DNA of 64,000 nt from contig CM071573.1 in assembly GCA_036426205.1 (NCBI GenBank), positions 41,746,106 to 41,810,105 of the forward strand, in the 5' to 3' direction. The DNA is from Ascaphus truei. Lineage: Eukaryota; Chordata; Amphibia; Anura; Ascaphidae. Below, in pieces: positions 26,974 through 39,487 of this stretch. The notes under the pieces are model-generated. The model saw only the letters and a list, made by a program, of their open reading frames with translations. It did no database searches and was not told where the DNA came from. The translations under genes were made by a program, and so were the position numbers. Numbering within the stretch: position 1 is the stretch's first letter; each line of letters starts with the position of its first letter.

Positions 26974-28501
26974 TGTATATCCTATGCATGGACAGAATTG
27001 CCACTCTCTTCAATTGAGAAATTGGATGTTGTTGGCTTACATGGTTTTCTATCTGCAACCCTCATTGTTCCTAGTTACTTTCACACTGTTAATAAAAGGT
27101 CGAAGCAATCTTTAAAAAAAAAAAACAGAGACATCTCTCCATTGTAAAGTTGTCACACTCCGTAGCTCTTGGTTTTGTGCATCAGATTCAGTTTCAGTCC
27201 CCAAGATGCGTCATGCTGCACAATATCCTGCTTAAATAAATGATTGATCATCTTGTATTTTTAGCAATTATTATATTGATTAGCAATGTGTGCACTTGTA
27301 AGATTACTTTAAGATTACACTCCATGTTTGGCAAATGCTATTTACTTTAAATTATTGCATGGATTTATTTATTCCTTTCCGCAACATGTTTACCCAAGGG
27401 ACATGTCGGCTGACGTCATGTGTATTGTACGCCCTCTTAACCCTTGTCCCCTTTGTTTTATTTTAGTCCACTCCCCAAAACATACTTTCAATAACATAAT
27501 TTGTGGTTACGTCTTCAGGCTTTTTATAGGAGGAGATTTCATGGGTGACTTTTCCCATACTGGGTCTGTTAATATGCGATGGTTGTGTGATTAGCATTCA
27601 TAGAACTGCTGCAAACTGGACTTTCGCTGCTGACCAATTATGTAAACGTCTACCACATCGCACCTTATCACTGGCCCAATGTTACTCCTTCCACAACGTG
27701 GCCAGGAATATATACTGTACTTAGTGTTCGTTGCTTACCTCCTTAATATATTACGCCTTCCCCGTGCTTTTGTTCCTGCTCATCCTATCCTGCTCACATT
27801 TTGTGATATCCAATATTCGCCTAAATCGCTGTTGGGAACCAAACCACATTTCTTCCCTTGCTATTATCCCATGTGTTTCTCAGTATTTTTCCTTTCCACA
27901 CTAAATAACCTTGGTACTGTACTTGTGCCATCCGTTGGAAACCAAGTGTTGTATGGTTCAAAGCATGCCTCACATTGAGTAACCTGGCAGAGGACTTTAT
28001 CTGAGATTACCACGCATAAATGATATTAATTTTTAAGATACTGCAGATGTGGAAAGATATCTTATTGTTTTGTGAACATATATACTTGTACTTATTTTCA
28101 TACTTTTTGTGCAAGAGGGGCCAGTATGACATTGCTTTGTCAAACCCATTAGGCAATGTTCATATTGAAGGGGCGTGCTTGCGTGTGCGTCAACAAGGTT
28201 TCTTGTTGCAAATAGGGGTGTGCAAGGAATAGAAGGGTGTGCTGTACCCATCAGCATTATTGGTGTGCAGGGAAGTTTATGTTCAGGGTAGGTGGTACAT
28301 TAAACCTAGATGCCTGTCTCTGCTGCTGCAGTGTAAATGCCAATATAACGTGCTATCCTATGGTAAAGTTTGATTATTGTTCAGTCTGGTTTTCTTGGGA
28401 CCTGTTGAGTATTATAAAACACTAAAATATGCCAATAAATACATTCTCTTCGCGATCGGTGTCCTTGCCAAGTGACAGACATCTATCTTCCATTTGCACA
28501 G
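26974..28501. other. Intergenic, no gene seen
   Basis: No repeat or convincing exon recognised; short ORFs here are unsupported. Confidence 0.4.
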
Positions 28502-28659
28502 AGTATCCTTTGCCCGTGTGCCAAGATTGAATGGTTGTGTAACAATATGAAAAATGAGTTAAAACTACAGCATTTGCAGATAAAGGAACAATTTATGGTG
28601 TCACTACTCATGATGGAAAAATGCTTTTATGATGAGGATTCATCTTTTGTAAATAGCAG
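28502..28659 (+). other. Orphan exon-like reading frame
   Basis: Acceptor-like TATCTTCCATTTGCACAG precedes 28502 and a strong donor CAG|GTAAAG follows 28659. The 158-base interval is open in phase 0 and reads SILCPCAKIEWLCNNMKNEL, KLQHLQIKEQFMVSLLMMEK, CFYDEDSSFVNS. I recognise no family. It is not CCDC186, and no partner exon was found. It may be chance, a decayed exon or part of an unknown gene. Confidence 0.25.
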
Positions 28660-28923
28660 GTAAAGCAATTTCTTTGTTCTGTCCCCCACACAAATTATTT
28701 ATGTCTATACTTTAGTACTTCTCGCTAAACACTCAATGATTATTCTCCCTGGCAACAGGGAGGACAATCAAAAGAATGAAGAATATGTTTAACATAATTG
28801 TGGAGAAAATTGTATATTAAAATTGTATTTTTTCAAAATGATGTGCGTCTTTATTGTGTGTAGCAGGCCTGTTGAAGGCTATCACTGAACTCATTACACA
28901 TACCCTTGGAGGATTCATGTGTA

Positions 28924-29129
28924 CAGACAGTCCTCGGTTATCCAACGGAATCCGTTCTGGAAGTAGCGTTGGATAGTGAAACCGTTGTAAAGTGAGTACA
29001 TGTTAATCAGTGGCGGTGAGCGTCGGATAACTCATATCGGCGTCGAAAAACGTCCCATGGGGTTGCATTGTAAAGTGTTGGATATGCCATTCGTTGTAAA
29101 GTGAAACGTTGGATAGCGAGGACTACCTG
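28924..29129. mobile_element. Mariner-like MITE with TA duplication
   Basis: CAGACAGTCCTCGGTTATCC to GGATAGCGAGGACTACCTG, bounded by TA on each side. Internal subrepeats of GTTGTAAAGTG and GTTGGATA also fold back. 206 bp, no ORF. Confidence 0.8.
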
Positions 29130-29361
29130 TATATCTTATTTCATAAAGTGTCAATCTACAAGTAGGCAGTGACACTTTCTATCTTTGGGTTGAGTTTGTG
29201 GAACAATTTGCTTCACTTTACCACTTCTTACAATGCTGAACGACCCTGCAGCATATTGTAATGTCATTTTCAGTAGGGAAAAAATAAATATGGTCTAATC
29301 TCACTTCTGAAATGTTTCTAGTACGCCAAATGTTTTTTTGCTTGTGTATTATATCCTACAG

Positions 29362-29573
29362 CAGGGGTGCTCAACTCCAGTCCTCAAGCCCCCACAACAG
29401 GTCAGGTTTTTAGGATATCCCAGCTTCAGCACAGGTGGCTCAATTAGTTCATGCTTGAGCACAAGAAGGCTCAATCAGTGGCGCAGTCTTTGATTGAGCT
29501 ACCTTTACTGAAGCTGGGATATCTTGAAAACCTGACCTGTTGGGGGGACTTAAGGACAAGTTGAGACCCCCTG
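29362..29573. mobile_element. hAT-like palindromic MITE
   Basis: CAGGGGTGCTCAACTCCAG to AAGTTGAGACCCCCTG, 212 bp. Flanks TCCTACAG and CTCTACAG agree at 6 of 8. Confidence 0.88.
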
Positions 29574-29612
29574 CTCTACAGTATATCATGGGAGTTATGT
29601 ATCAAGTGAAAA

Positions 29613-29613
<1 letters not shown>

Positions 29614-29676
<63 letters not shown>
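29614..29676. repeat. (AT)n microsatellite, about 60 bases
   Basis: Alternating TA; produces Tyr-Ile artefact ORFs on both strands. Confidence 0.95.
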
Positions 29677-30653
29677 CGATCAATTTGAGTCCAATGTGAA
29701 AGTTCTGCTTGTAATGTTTGACACAGATTAGTATGTAACTTCAGAGTTGAATTATTATTATTTTTTTCTCCTTTTACACAGTCACGTGAGAAAATGATGG
29801 CATATCGAACCCACAATTAGGGCTTTATACATAGCCCCAATCTGTAGTGCAATCCCTGTATTTGAGACATAATCTTGCTCAGTATATAGCTGTGTTTCTC
29901 AACACACTCTTTGGGACTTTGAATTGAAATGGACGTCACACTTGTCACATACAGGTTCCAGTAACTATAATATGTAATTACAAACCTAATTCAACTACTC
30001 CATAACTTATTTATATATATATAACCACCACATTGTCCAATCTGTGTGCCACGTCTCAAAGCTGTGCACAAAAGCATCTGTTAATGCACAAAAGAAAGGT
30101 GTCGAGGCAAACCAAGCATTCTGATTTGTTACTATTATAAGCAATATACAACACAACGCCAAAGTGAATGTTGACTTGGCAACATTATACGTGCTTCCTA
30201 TCCGTAGCGCTTTGGAAGGTCATTGAGGATATTCTGCATGCATATTAGAGTCTGTGTTCTGGTGTGTTGCATAGGGACAAGTGTCAACACAGAAACAATC
30301 AGGAAAAAGTCATTTCCACTTTATTCTGCCAAATAATGGGAAGAAAGGCTCCAGTTTTTACAAATGGAACTGCTGAGTTTGTAAATATATTGCTTACAAA
30401 CCTATTGAGCTCTGGCTTAATATCTACTAATATCTATTAAGCTCTGGCAGTGACTATCTACTGATGGGCTGGATGCATCTCGAGAATATATGCACGTCTG
30501 TACAGTATATGCATGTGTATATAGTATGCAGTATTACTGACGCCAAGATGTTCTCAGCGTATCAGAGATAATGCACATACAAATCCTATTTAACCTTTGC
30601 TGCCAGGTTGACCAACTATTTGTTGGGTAAACTCACAGTAAGTACGTTTATAT

Positions 30654-30820
30654 TAGGGGTAGCCAACACTAGTTCAAGAGCTATCAACAGGTCAGGTTCA
30701 GTATATCCCTGCTTCAGCACAGGTGGCTCAGTCAAAGACTGAGCCACTGATTTGAAGCAGTGATATCCTGAAAACCTGATCTGTTTGGTAGCGCTCGAGG
30801 ATTGGAGTTGGCCACCCGTT
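30654..30820. mobile_element. hAT-like palindromic MITE
   Basis: AGGGGTAGCCAACACTAG to ATTGGAGTTGGCCACCCG; the inner arm on the right is partly deleted. Confidence 0.8.
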
Positions 30821-30824
30821 GGTC

Positions 30825-31926
30825 TATACACTCCTTACACTCCCTTTCCTAGAATCTTCCATTCTTCACAAAGTAGAGAATAAGACAATTGCACACTTAG
30901 GACTTTCTCAAGAAAACAACAAATGCTAAAAATAAAAAAATACAAACTTAATAAATGATCAACAAAATGGAAAATAAAATGTGTAACTTGAACATTCTGA
31001 ACCTACCAGGTAACCTTCACCAGGCATTAAATGAAGTGGAAGGTTTTATAAAAGAGCTTTCCATTCTATGTACAATATAAACTGTTTTATGAAACATGTT
31101 AATTTGTAGATATCTCTGTATATAAATTATTTCTTCTGGTCAAATGAATGACCTGATTATAAATGCTGTATATGTTGTAATTTTGAATAAATAATGTACA
31201 TATGAATTGTAACCTTCAGCTTTTGTTCTTCTGGGGTTCATGATGGGAAAGGGGTTGAAACCACAGCTCATAGTATAAAGTTAATAGATACTCACAAACA
31301 TTTGCTTTATATATAAATGAGCTTAGTTGCTTTGCAAATGTAGTCCAATAAGTTTAGGAATATTCAATAACCTTTAAATCCTCAAAATACATTTTTTTAA
31401 TTAAATGGCGGACACCGAAGGCAAAAATTCCCAAGTTGAAGTTATCTGTACTGTATGGTCTCCTTTTGTAAATCACTGTGTACACTGTTGGAGCTACTGT
31501 ATATAAATACAAATATACATACATTTAAATATTTGAGTTTAGCAATTTAAAACCAAGGTATATTCCCTGTGGAAGATACATTGGCATTAAATGATGCGAC
31601 TTAAAACCATTTGCTAACCGAGACCATGGGCTTCATTTATCCAAGCTTCTCCGCTGCAAAATGGGTGCCAAAAATACTGCTATAGCTTAGGTACAAGGAT
31701 TTCCATTAAAACCAGTGAAATATGGTGCATTTTGTTTGCACCGTTTTGCACAGGGAGACTGATTAATAGACTTATTTGTGAATTCCCTGTATCCATAAAG
31801 ATTTTTGCAACAATATACCGGTAACTCCACGCCATGTTTTTGGACTGATGATGCTGTTTCTTGCAGTGCCTTCATTGCTGTATGTAAGCACACAAGATCA
31901 CATAATTATTTTCTTTTGATCTAAGG
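30825..31926. other. Intergenic, no gene seen
   Basis: AT-rich, with an AATAAATAA signal at about 31185. No exon or repeat recognised. Confidence 0.4.
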
Positions 31927-32094
31927 GAAGGGGTGCTCAACTCCAGTCTTCAAGACCCCCCCTCCCCAACAGGTCAGGATATCAGAGCTTCAGCACAGGT
32001 GGCTCAGTCTTTGACTATGACCTGTGCTGAAGCTGGAATATCCTGAAAACCTGACCTGTTGGAGAGGCTTGAGGACTGGAGTTGAGCTCCATTG
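31927..32094. mobile_element. hAT-like palindromic MITE with exact 8-bp target duplication
   Basis: GAAGGGGTGCTCAACTCCAG to GTTGAGCTCCATTG, flanked by ATCTAAGG at 31919-31926 and 32095-32102. A different MITE starts immediately after the right duplication. Confidence 0.9.
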
Positions 32095-32102
32095 ATCTAA
32101 GG

Positions 32103-32355
32103 CAGGGGAGCACAAACTTTTTTTTTATCTGTGCCCCCCTGCCTGCTCTACCTCCCCACCCCCATTACCTTTTCTCCGGCGGTTTATGACATCACAACGT
32201 CATGTGACCCTGTGGCATCATTTGACGCTGCCTTGCCGGAGACAAGGTAAGCGACTTAGAGGCCTCACACGCTCCCCCGGCATTTAATTAAAATGATGTG
32301 GGGAAGAGCGCGGGAGCCTCTGTAAGCGCCGCGCCCCTCCCATTTTGCACACCGC
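32103..32355. mobile_element. hAT-like GC-rich MITE, family shared with 52826-53163
   Basis: CAGGGGAGCACAAAC ... TTTTGCACACCGCTG ends. Internal blocks shared in the same order with 52826-53163: CCCCCCTGCCTG, ATTTGACGC, CTCCCCCGGCATT, GAAGAGCGCGG. No ORF. Confidence 0.65.
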
Positions 32356-33560
32356 TGATCAAAATCACTTAGAAACCATGTCCATACTAGTCCATTTAAA
32401 GGGTATATAGTTTTCTCAAAGTTCAATTTAATCACTGAACCAACATTCTGTGCTACAATTTTATATTCTGTATAGTGACCCACAGATATCAGTTGAGAAC
32501 CTTTTAGCAATGTAATCACAGGGTAACTGCAGTACATCTATGTAATAATGTATGTTTAAAGCAAGAGGCCATTCAGGCACTGTCCATCCCCACAGCTGCT
32601 ATAAACCTTCTAATTATAGGGAATGATCAGTGCCAGGTAGTGTCCTGAAAGACGTCTCATTAGGTTTGGTTTACAGCTAATGCTGCGGACTTTTCAACTC
32701 ATTGCCCAACACAACGTTGAACGTTTTGCAGCAAAGCCGATTCACAGTTTCACAAGGACTGCACGGACCTTCGTGGTAACAACTTTTTGCTGCCAGAAGG
32801 GCGAGCAACCGATGCATCCCTTACCCCTCTGGTATTCCCACATGTTATGAGGATACAAATTATCTCCATCACTGCCAGAGTCAATGTTTTTGTGACCTCT
32901 CGGGCAGTGAAGAATGAACGTGTAATGTTTGTTTATTGTAACTGAGGAGACCTGTGCTGGGAGGCAGTACCTGTGAAACTATTTATACCAATACAGGTGC
33001 GGTGACTATATAAATGATTCCTGGAGCCTGCAGGTTGCCACATTATTACCGGTATTTGCGAGAACGCTTTGACCGGCACCACACGAGTTATGTCAATATT
33101 TGTTGTGGTTGTATATCTGTCGTGGATCCCATCGCCTGACTCCTGTCCTGTACGTCACTATGGCAGATCTGGTGTCTGCGCCGCGTCAAGCTCAGAAAGG
33201 AACAGTTCATTCATTTTCTGACGATTTGATGGCTGTGATTAATTACTTTAATTAGTAATTATCTTTGCTTCTTTTTTAAATTAAAAAAAAAAAAAACCAC
33301 GGTCTGACTCATCTGTCATAACCCCGAGTTATTATTCTTAGGGCGGGTAAGCAGAATATGGGAATGCTGCAGGAATAGACTCCCTACAGTATGTTTGTCA
33401 CGTTTGTCAACATCACAACCCTTGATCTGTGCCTGGTTATACTGTGTGTCTCTGGCACTGCAGAGGGTAATTCTATTTTCCCAGCTCTTTGTTTTCGCTT
33501 AACTTAACCCTTTCACTGATGAGTATCTAGCAATGTGTCCAGCAGCAAAGGGGGTTAAAT
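32356..33560. other. Intergenic, no gene seen
   Basis: Low-repeat stretch with mixed composition. Nothing recognised; a conserved noncoding element is possible but untested. Confidence 0.35.
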
Positions 33561-33736
33561 CAGGGGTTCTCAACTGCAGTCAAGACCCTACCAAACAGGT
33601 CAGGTTTTCAGGATATAACAGCTTCTGCACAGTTAGTGCAGTCAACGACTGAGCCTCTGACCCACCTGTGCTGAAGCAGGGATATCCTGAAAACCTGACC
33701 TACTAGGGGGCTTGAGGACTGGAGTTGAGCACCCCT
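33561..33736. mobile_element. hAT-like palindromic MITE
   Basis: CAGGGGTTCTCAACTGCAG to GGAGTTGAGCACCCCTG, 176 bp. Confidence 0.87.
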
Positions 33737-33912
33737 GCTTTATTTCCATTGTTTTAATCTGTTTTAACTGAAAGTGGCAAGATGATCAGTCGTGTTGTTT
33801 TTCCGTTATTTTGACGGTGAAAATCAAAACCGGTGAAAATCAAAACCGGAATCCCTAGGCATTAGTCTGTGGTATAGTTCCTATGCATTGCACTGTGTGT
33901 AGATGGACCTTA

Positions 33913-34163
33913 GGTCGCGATCATACTCATGGCGTACGATGCTGCGCGCCACCAAAAGAAATTAATGTTTTCAATAGCGTGCACGTCCAAGCGCGCACAT
34001 TTTTAACAGACATCTGAAATTGATCTTGCCGCGTCACGTGAGTGGTTCAGCAATGAGGTTGAACTGCTCATGTGATGTCATTGCCACACCGCCATGCCTG
34101 CAGTGCAGGTTTCGTGCGAGTCACGCGGTCTTGCGCACTGCCGGCTCTACTATAAACGAGGCC
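33913..34163. mobile_element. Harbinger-like GC-rich MITE with TTA duplication
   Basis: TTA at 33910-33912 and 34164-34166 around ends GGTCGCG and CGAGGCC. 251 bp, CpG-rich, no transposase. Confidence 0.65.
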
Positions 34164-34230
34164 TTAACCAGAAATGCCAAGAAGCGAATTGTGAATTACA
34201 CGTCTAAGGGTATCCAGTGTTCTATATGAG

Positions 34231-34413
34231 CAGGGCTGGCCAACTCCAGTCCTCAAGGGCCACCAACAGGTCAGGTTTTCAGGATCTCCCTGCTTCAACA
34301 CAGGTGGCTCAGCCATTGACTGAGCCACTGATTAAGCCACCTAGGCTGAAGCAGGGATATCCTGAAAACCTGACCTATTGGTGGCTTTTGAGTACTGGAG
34401 TTGGCCAGTCCTG
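34231..34413. mobile_element. hAT-like palindromic MITE
   Basis: CAGGGCTGGCCAACTCCAG to GGAGTTGGCCAGTCCTG, 183 bp, near-complete palindrome. Flanks TATATGAG and TATATGGA are similar. Confidence 0.9.
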
Positions 34414-34844
34414 TATATGGAACTGAGGAGCTTTGAATGCGCATTGTTGAGCTATGTGTGTGCATCATTTTCTGTGTCCACACACTGACAACAAGGTGTA
34501 CATATACAGTTCACCTTGCTACCTTTATCTGAAGACCTTATCATGACCGTACTTGTTAATTATACAGTCTTTAATGACACCGCCAGGACCTGCAGCACAG
34601 AAAGAGGTGTTTTATTTGTTAATACAAGTTGTATAACGTCTCCACCTGTTGTTGCCTGCAAATGACAGAACCCCAATGTTCCCGTCCAATACATCACGGA
34701 ATGGGCGGAATTTCTCAAGTGTTATATACAGTAAGACATCAGAGTCATTGACGCTCTAAATTGGCAGTGAGGTGCGAAACACAAGTTGCCATAATGTAGC
34801 ATTGCTGTGCTACTGAACTACTGCAACCCCATGACTGCAATTAA

Positions 34845-35333
34845 AGCAGCAATACTGCATTCCCCAATGTCTTTCTTATTTTAATATTTAAAGCATGTGA
34901 CAATGTATAATTCTACATTCTTACCTACTGTAAGCTGGCAATCGTGATGTGCTCCTGTTATAAATCTGTACAAATGAAGATTGTGTGCCTAACTAAATGG
35001 TCGCCGTTTAGTTTCAATCAATTGTTCAGTCACTGTAACTCACCAGCTATAATGTATCCTTATATTACTCATGTAACATTGTTTATTGTTACAGTTTACA
35101 GTTCAAACTGCTGGGAACATTGGCAATAAATTATCATAAACAGGAAAGTGTTGCAAAGATCTTGCACTTCTTGGGAGGTGGGCTAAAATCTATAGAAATC
35201 AAATGATTCTTTAAAACTCATTAAAAATTACATTGAGTTGGATTTTTTAAAAATAAATACATATAAAAAACTGTCACTATCTAATACTACAGAACGGATT
35301 TAGTTAAAAAAAGATTTCACATGTTTTGCTGCT
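34845..35333 (-). mobile_element. TTAA-flanked piggyBac-like MITE, inverted copy of 6641-7125 family
   Basis: TTAA at 34841-34844 and 35334-35337; ends AGCAGCAATAC and TGTTTTGCTGC. 489 bp, aligning with the other copy over its full length in reverse complement. Confidence 0.78.
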
Positions 35334-35394
35334 TTAAACGACAATTTGTGCTTCTGTGCAGGTAATAGAATCACATGTTCATAATGGATACCTA

Positions 35395-35983
35395 GGGGCC
35401 TATGCAGAGACGTGAGAGAAGGTGAATGTCGCCATGGATTTGGCGAAAAAGTGTGCTTGAAAATGTTTATTGCCGAGAACATGGCGAGTTTCAAAGAATC
35501 CGCCACAAGTGTGTTGTAGGCAAAAAAATTCGCCACGTACGTGGCGAGAATCACTTATTCGCCATTTATAAATTACATGGTATTCTAGTAGGGCCGATAC
35601 GAATGAACGCGCCATTCAGGCACATTATATGGCGCGTTTCTATCCGCCATCTAAAGTTGGCAAGTACCTGTTGTTCGCCGGCGGTGCTGTGCTGTGTACA
35701 TGAAGGGGACTGAGGTAACCTCAGAGCTGTCAATCAGCAGCTCTGGGTCTCGCGAGAGGCGCGCGTTCGTCTTTCCACGGTAGTACAGGAATGATTTATG
35801 TTTCACAACGACCGCGCGCCTCGGCATGGCGAGTTTCACGCACAGTGAAACTCGTCAAAATTTTCAAAACTTTAAAAACGCGGGTAACGGTGTTCCGTGC
35901 ATAAGGGGGGGAAAAAAAGCCTAATCACTGGCTATTTTATTGCCATTGTACCTGACTATTACGTTGCTCTCTGCATAAGCCCC
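35395..35983. mobile_element. Harbinger-like MITE with CTA duplication
   Basis: CTA precedes GGGGCCTATGCAGAG and follows CTCTGCATAAGCCC. The terminal repeats match those of 36892-37379. Interior is CpG-rich with many GGCGA/TCGCC subrepeats; no transposase. Confidence 0.72.
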
Positions 35984-36287
35984 CTAATACAAATCGAATA
36001 CAATCAGATATTTTATACCTGGGACACTAGGAGAGAAAGTGCCTTAGTGATTAACACATTCAAAAAGACATTGTCTTGACTGCACAGCCTTTCTTCCTTA
36101 GCACATTTTCTTGTATTGAGGGTTCCAAAAAATTGTAACGTGAAGTTTCTATGGACTGCATTATAAATTTGCCATGATCACTGCATCTCTAGAATTTCCC
36201 TAAACTTGCCAAAAGTTTAAGTAACATATATTGTATATTCTGTGTAGCATGTTCTTGTATTCAACTTGCAGTTTCAAGACCTTGGTA

Positions 36288-36515
36288 CAAAAGTGGCCAA
36301 CTCCAGTCCTCATGTGCCACCAACAGGTCGGACTTTCAGGATATCCCTGCTTCAGCACAGATGGGTCAATCAGTGGACCGGTCAAAGACTGAGCCACTGA
36401 TTGAGCCATCTGTGCCGAAGCAGAGACTGATTGATTGAGCCACCTGTGCTGAAGCAGGTATATTCTAAAACCCTGACCTGTTGGGGGGCTCTAGCACTGG
36501 AGTTGAGCACCCCTG
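36288..36515. mobile_element. hAT-like palindromic MITE with extra right half
   Basis: A full left half and centre, then two successive right-hand inner arms (GCCATCTGTGCCGAAGCAGA, GCCACCTGTGCTGAAGCAGG). This suggests insertion of or recombination with a second copy. Confidence 0.82.
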
Positions 36516-36891
36516 TTCTAAGTTATCCAATAAAAGTGTATTATTTTTGCCTACAACTTATCTGTAGTTTTTCTCAAGCGAAAACAGCAGGAATTAACTA
36601 TGTGCTCATAACAAGCTAATTAGTATTCTTTGTTTTCCCTTCTGTTCTATGGGGTCACTTTAGTTCAGTTTACCCTTAAAGGTTTTTGACATTAATCCAA
36701 GAAAATGCAACTCCTGGCCAGTCTTCCAGAAGAACACGCTCCTTTCCTTAACATGGCTAAACACCTATATTACTTGACACTGTTATTCAAACCTACCCAT
36801 GGGACAGGTGCAAGCCACCGCTCGCTAAGAAACAACCATGAAAAGTACCCTGTACTTTAACATGTAATACCATTGGGGTAATAAGCATTTA

Positions 36892-37379
36892 GGGCCTCAT
36901 GCAGAGAGGAGCGCTAACAGGAAAAGCGGCATTTTTTGCCGAAATCTGCCTTTAGAAAGGCAGGTAATGGCGAGTTTTGAAAGAAGCGCCATTTTTTTTT
37001 AATTTGCAAATCTCGCCGCGCAGCTGGCGAGAACCTAAATCTCTCCAGTGTTGAAAACGGCCGTATTCAGAGAGGCGCGAACGCCATCTAGCGGCTGTTC
37101 GCGCCAAAAAAATGGCGCGATTTTCAACATTTTGCTTCGCCAACAAAAGTTGGCAAGAAGCTGGAGCTCGGCGGCCGGTGGGGGAGAAAAAAAAAAAAAA
37201 CGCGATTTTTTTACAAGTTTCAACAGCGCTCATATCGCCGGTTGAAACTCTCCATATGCAGACAGGATTTTAAATGCAGTTTTATGACCTTTCTGCATAT
37301 GGAGATTAAATCACACCAAAAAAGGTACTATTTTTTTCTTTCTCCAATTAATTCCACCGCTGCTCTCTGCATGAGGCCC
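36892..37379. mobile_element. Harbinger-like MITE with TTA duplication
   Basis: TTA at 36889-36891 and 37380-37382; ends GGGCCTCATGCAGAG and CTCTGCATGAGGCCC are exact inverted repeats of 15 bases. 488 bp. Confidence 0.8.
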
Positions 37380-37382
37380 TTA

Positions 37383-38675
37383 GGGGTTACCTTCAATGAC
37401 CAAGAGATGGCAGCATCCCAACTGCTTGCTGAATGCATCATGTTGGAAGTGGATTATCTTGGTTAACCATTCCCATCGTCAGAGGCACGAACCGATAAAC
37501 CACGCTCAACAAGATATATCCATTGCCTCGTGTCTAAAGGAAATGGAAAACAAAGACCGCAGCACTCCAGTAATAATTATAATAGCTACATAGAGGGGGG
37601 AGGGGAAGCAGCGCTACATAGCTTTAGGTAACTAAAGTTATTTGTCCATAAAGTTAATTAAATCTAGGTAAACCAAACATACTGCCTAAGTTATAGGAGT
37701 CCCTAACAACATTGTATGGGATTTGCATAACGTGCACAAGAGTCGTTAGAAATGGACATTCCTGGTTCTATAACAACCACAACCTTCCTCTATGAGGAAG
37801 ATAAACTCTGTCTATATGGAATGGGAGCTGAAAACCCAGGACTGGTTGAGCAAACCAAGCTCAGTTTACTCCCCTAACATTTAGTGAGACCATGCAAAAT
37901 GTGTTCTTTTTGCAAGGTAGAAGAAGGTTGTGTCTTTTTATGGCTGCAGGAAGCGGTGTTGGATGCCGGACAATGGCTAAACTCTATTTACTTTTTATGA
38001 TGAATAATAATGCTAAATAGTCATTTAAAACAAGTAATGAAAGAAGGTACAAAGATTTGTGGTTGTGCAGAAAAAAGGATTGTTGCATCTCTGAAATAGA
38101 AGAGGCTCATTTATACCGCTGAAACAATGGAGCAAAGGTATTCCTCAGGGTGTACATCTTCCAGATTATCATATCAATATTATTTTACAGAGAAGGCAGA
38201 GCCATAGGGAAATAAACTGTAATAGCCTGGAATTGAGGTTATTGAAACTCCTTCATTGCTGGAGGTGTCAGACACATCAGGTTTACAGTGGGTGTCTGGC
38301 CACTCTGGACGTTAAAGGGTCAATATTTTGTTGTTAGGACCAAGTACATTATCAGCTCTTCAATTTTCCTGCCCCAACTAGATGAAAATGAACACTTTGC
38401 CATATGGGAGTAACTATTGTTTTCCATGACCCTTAATTATATCCAAAATATCCAATAAGAACATTCTGGAGCCCTCCGATATTTACAGCTGTGCTCAAAT
38501 GCCAGTAAATTATATCATAGTATTAGCAAGGACTATCTGAATATTAGTGAACAGAAAAGTGGAAACTATCAAAACAATCTATACTGGAAACCTGTACATT
38601 TCAAACCCCACAATATTCAATATATATACAAGGGTGATCTACAAAAGGTAATCCAGTCACCTAACCCCTCTAACT
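37383..38675. other. Intergenic, no gene seen
   Basis: AT-rich; no exon, domain or repeat recognised. Confidence 0.4.
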
Positions 38676-38808
38676 CAGAGGTGCTCAAGCCCCCCCCCCC
38701 CCAGGTCAGATTTTCAGGATATCCCTGCTTCAGCACAGGTGACTCAGAGGCTCAGTCCACGACTGAGGTGGGGGGCGGCGGCTTGAGGACTGGAGTTGAG
38801 CGCCCCTG
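38676..38808. mobile_element. hAT-like palindromic MITE, right inner arm deleted
   Basis: CAGAGGTGCTCAAG, a poly-C run, GGATATCCCTGCTTCAGCAC, then directly GGACTGGAGTTGAGCGCCCC. Confidence 0.8.
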
Positions 38809-39430
38809 CATGAGATAATAAAACACTCCAAGTACAAAGAGGACCATTGGAGGCACAATATTAGCAATCACTTCACTTTGCTCCAACTGATACTCTTAGA
38901 AGCTTTTTGCATTAAAATGAATGTAATAAAGTAGACATGGGTTGGGGGGCATTCATTTTAATTCATTACTTTAAATAAGGTCAGAGTTAGTTTAAATCTA
39001 CATTTTCCTGCTGTCTTTTTATTTAATCAAATTCAGACCAAAGCGGAGTTACTAAAACAATTAATTACAAGCTGGAGTTGGGCCTTCTTGTTAAACGTCT
39101 GAGTGCATTATCGGACAACCTGGTACAGGGCTAGAGCCACATTTAAATCAGCGCGTTGGAGGGTCTTGCAGCTCATTTCTATGCAGTGTAATGTTGCTTT
39201 TTCTGCTATTTAATGTCTGCCTGTAACTCAAGTACCAAGTTCGACTGAGCTCTTTAAAATAGCAATGAACTGTCATCAATTATAAACACGTACTGCTGCA
39301 AGTCTTGCATAGCAGAATTATTTAGGCTCAATTAAGCCCAGCCACAAAGAGCACATAATGTCATTGTCTTTAAGTACTGAAGCACATGATTAGATAGCTT
39401 GGCCAATGCCAGAAAGAGTTGGCAATGGAT
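38809..39430. other. Low-repeat intergenic stretch, possible conserved noncoding element
   Basis: No repeat family or ORF. 39060-39370 has moderate complexity with homeodomain-type TTAAT/ATTA and CAATTA motifs. Listed only as a place to test conservation. Confidence 0.2.
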
Positions 39431-39487
39431 CTGGGGATATCCTGAAAACCTGACCTGTTGGAGGGTGGGCTTGAGGACTGGAGTTGT
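39431..39487. mobile_element. hAT-like MITE, right-half fragment
   Basis: GGGATATCCTGAAAACCTGA to GAGGACTGGAGTTG. Confidence 0.8.

Noticed and set aside
35300..35839. Opposed ORFs of 62-95 codons
   Set aside because: Covered by the Harbinger-like MITE at 35395-35983.
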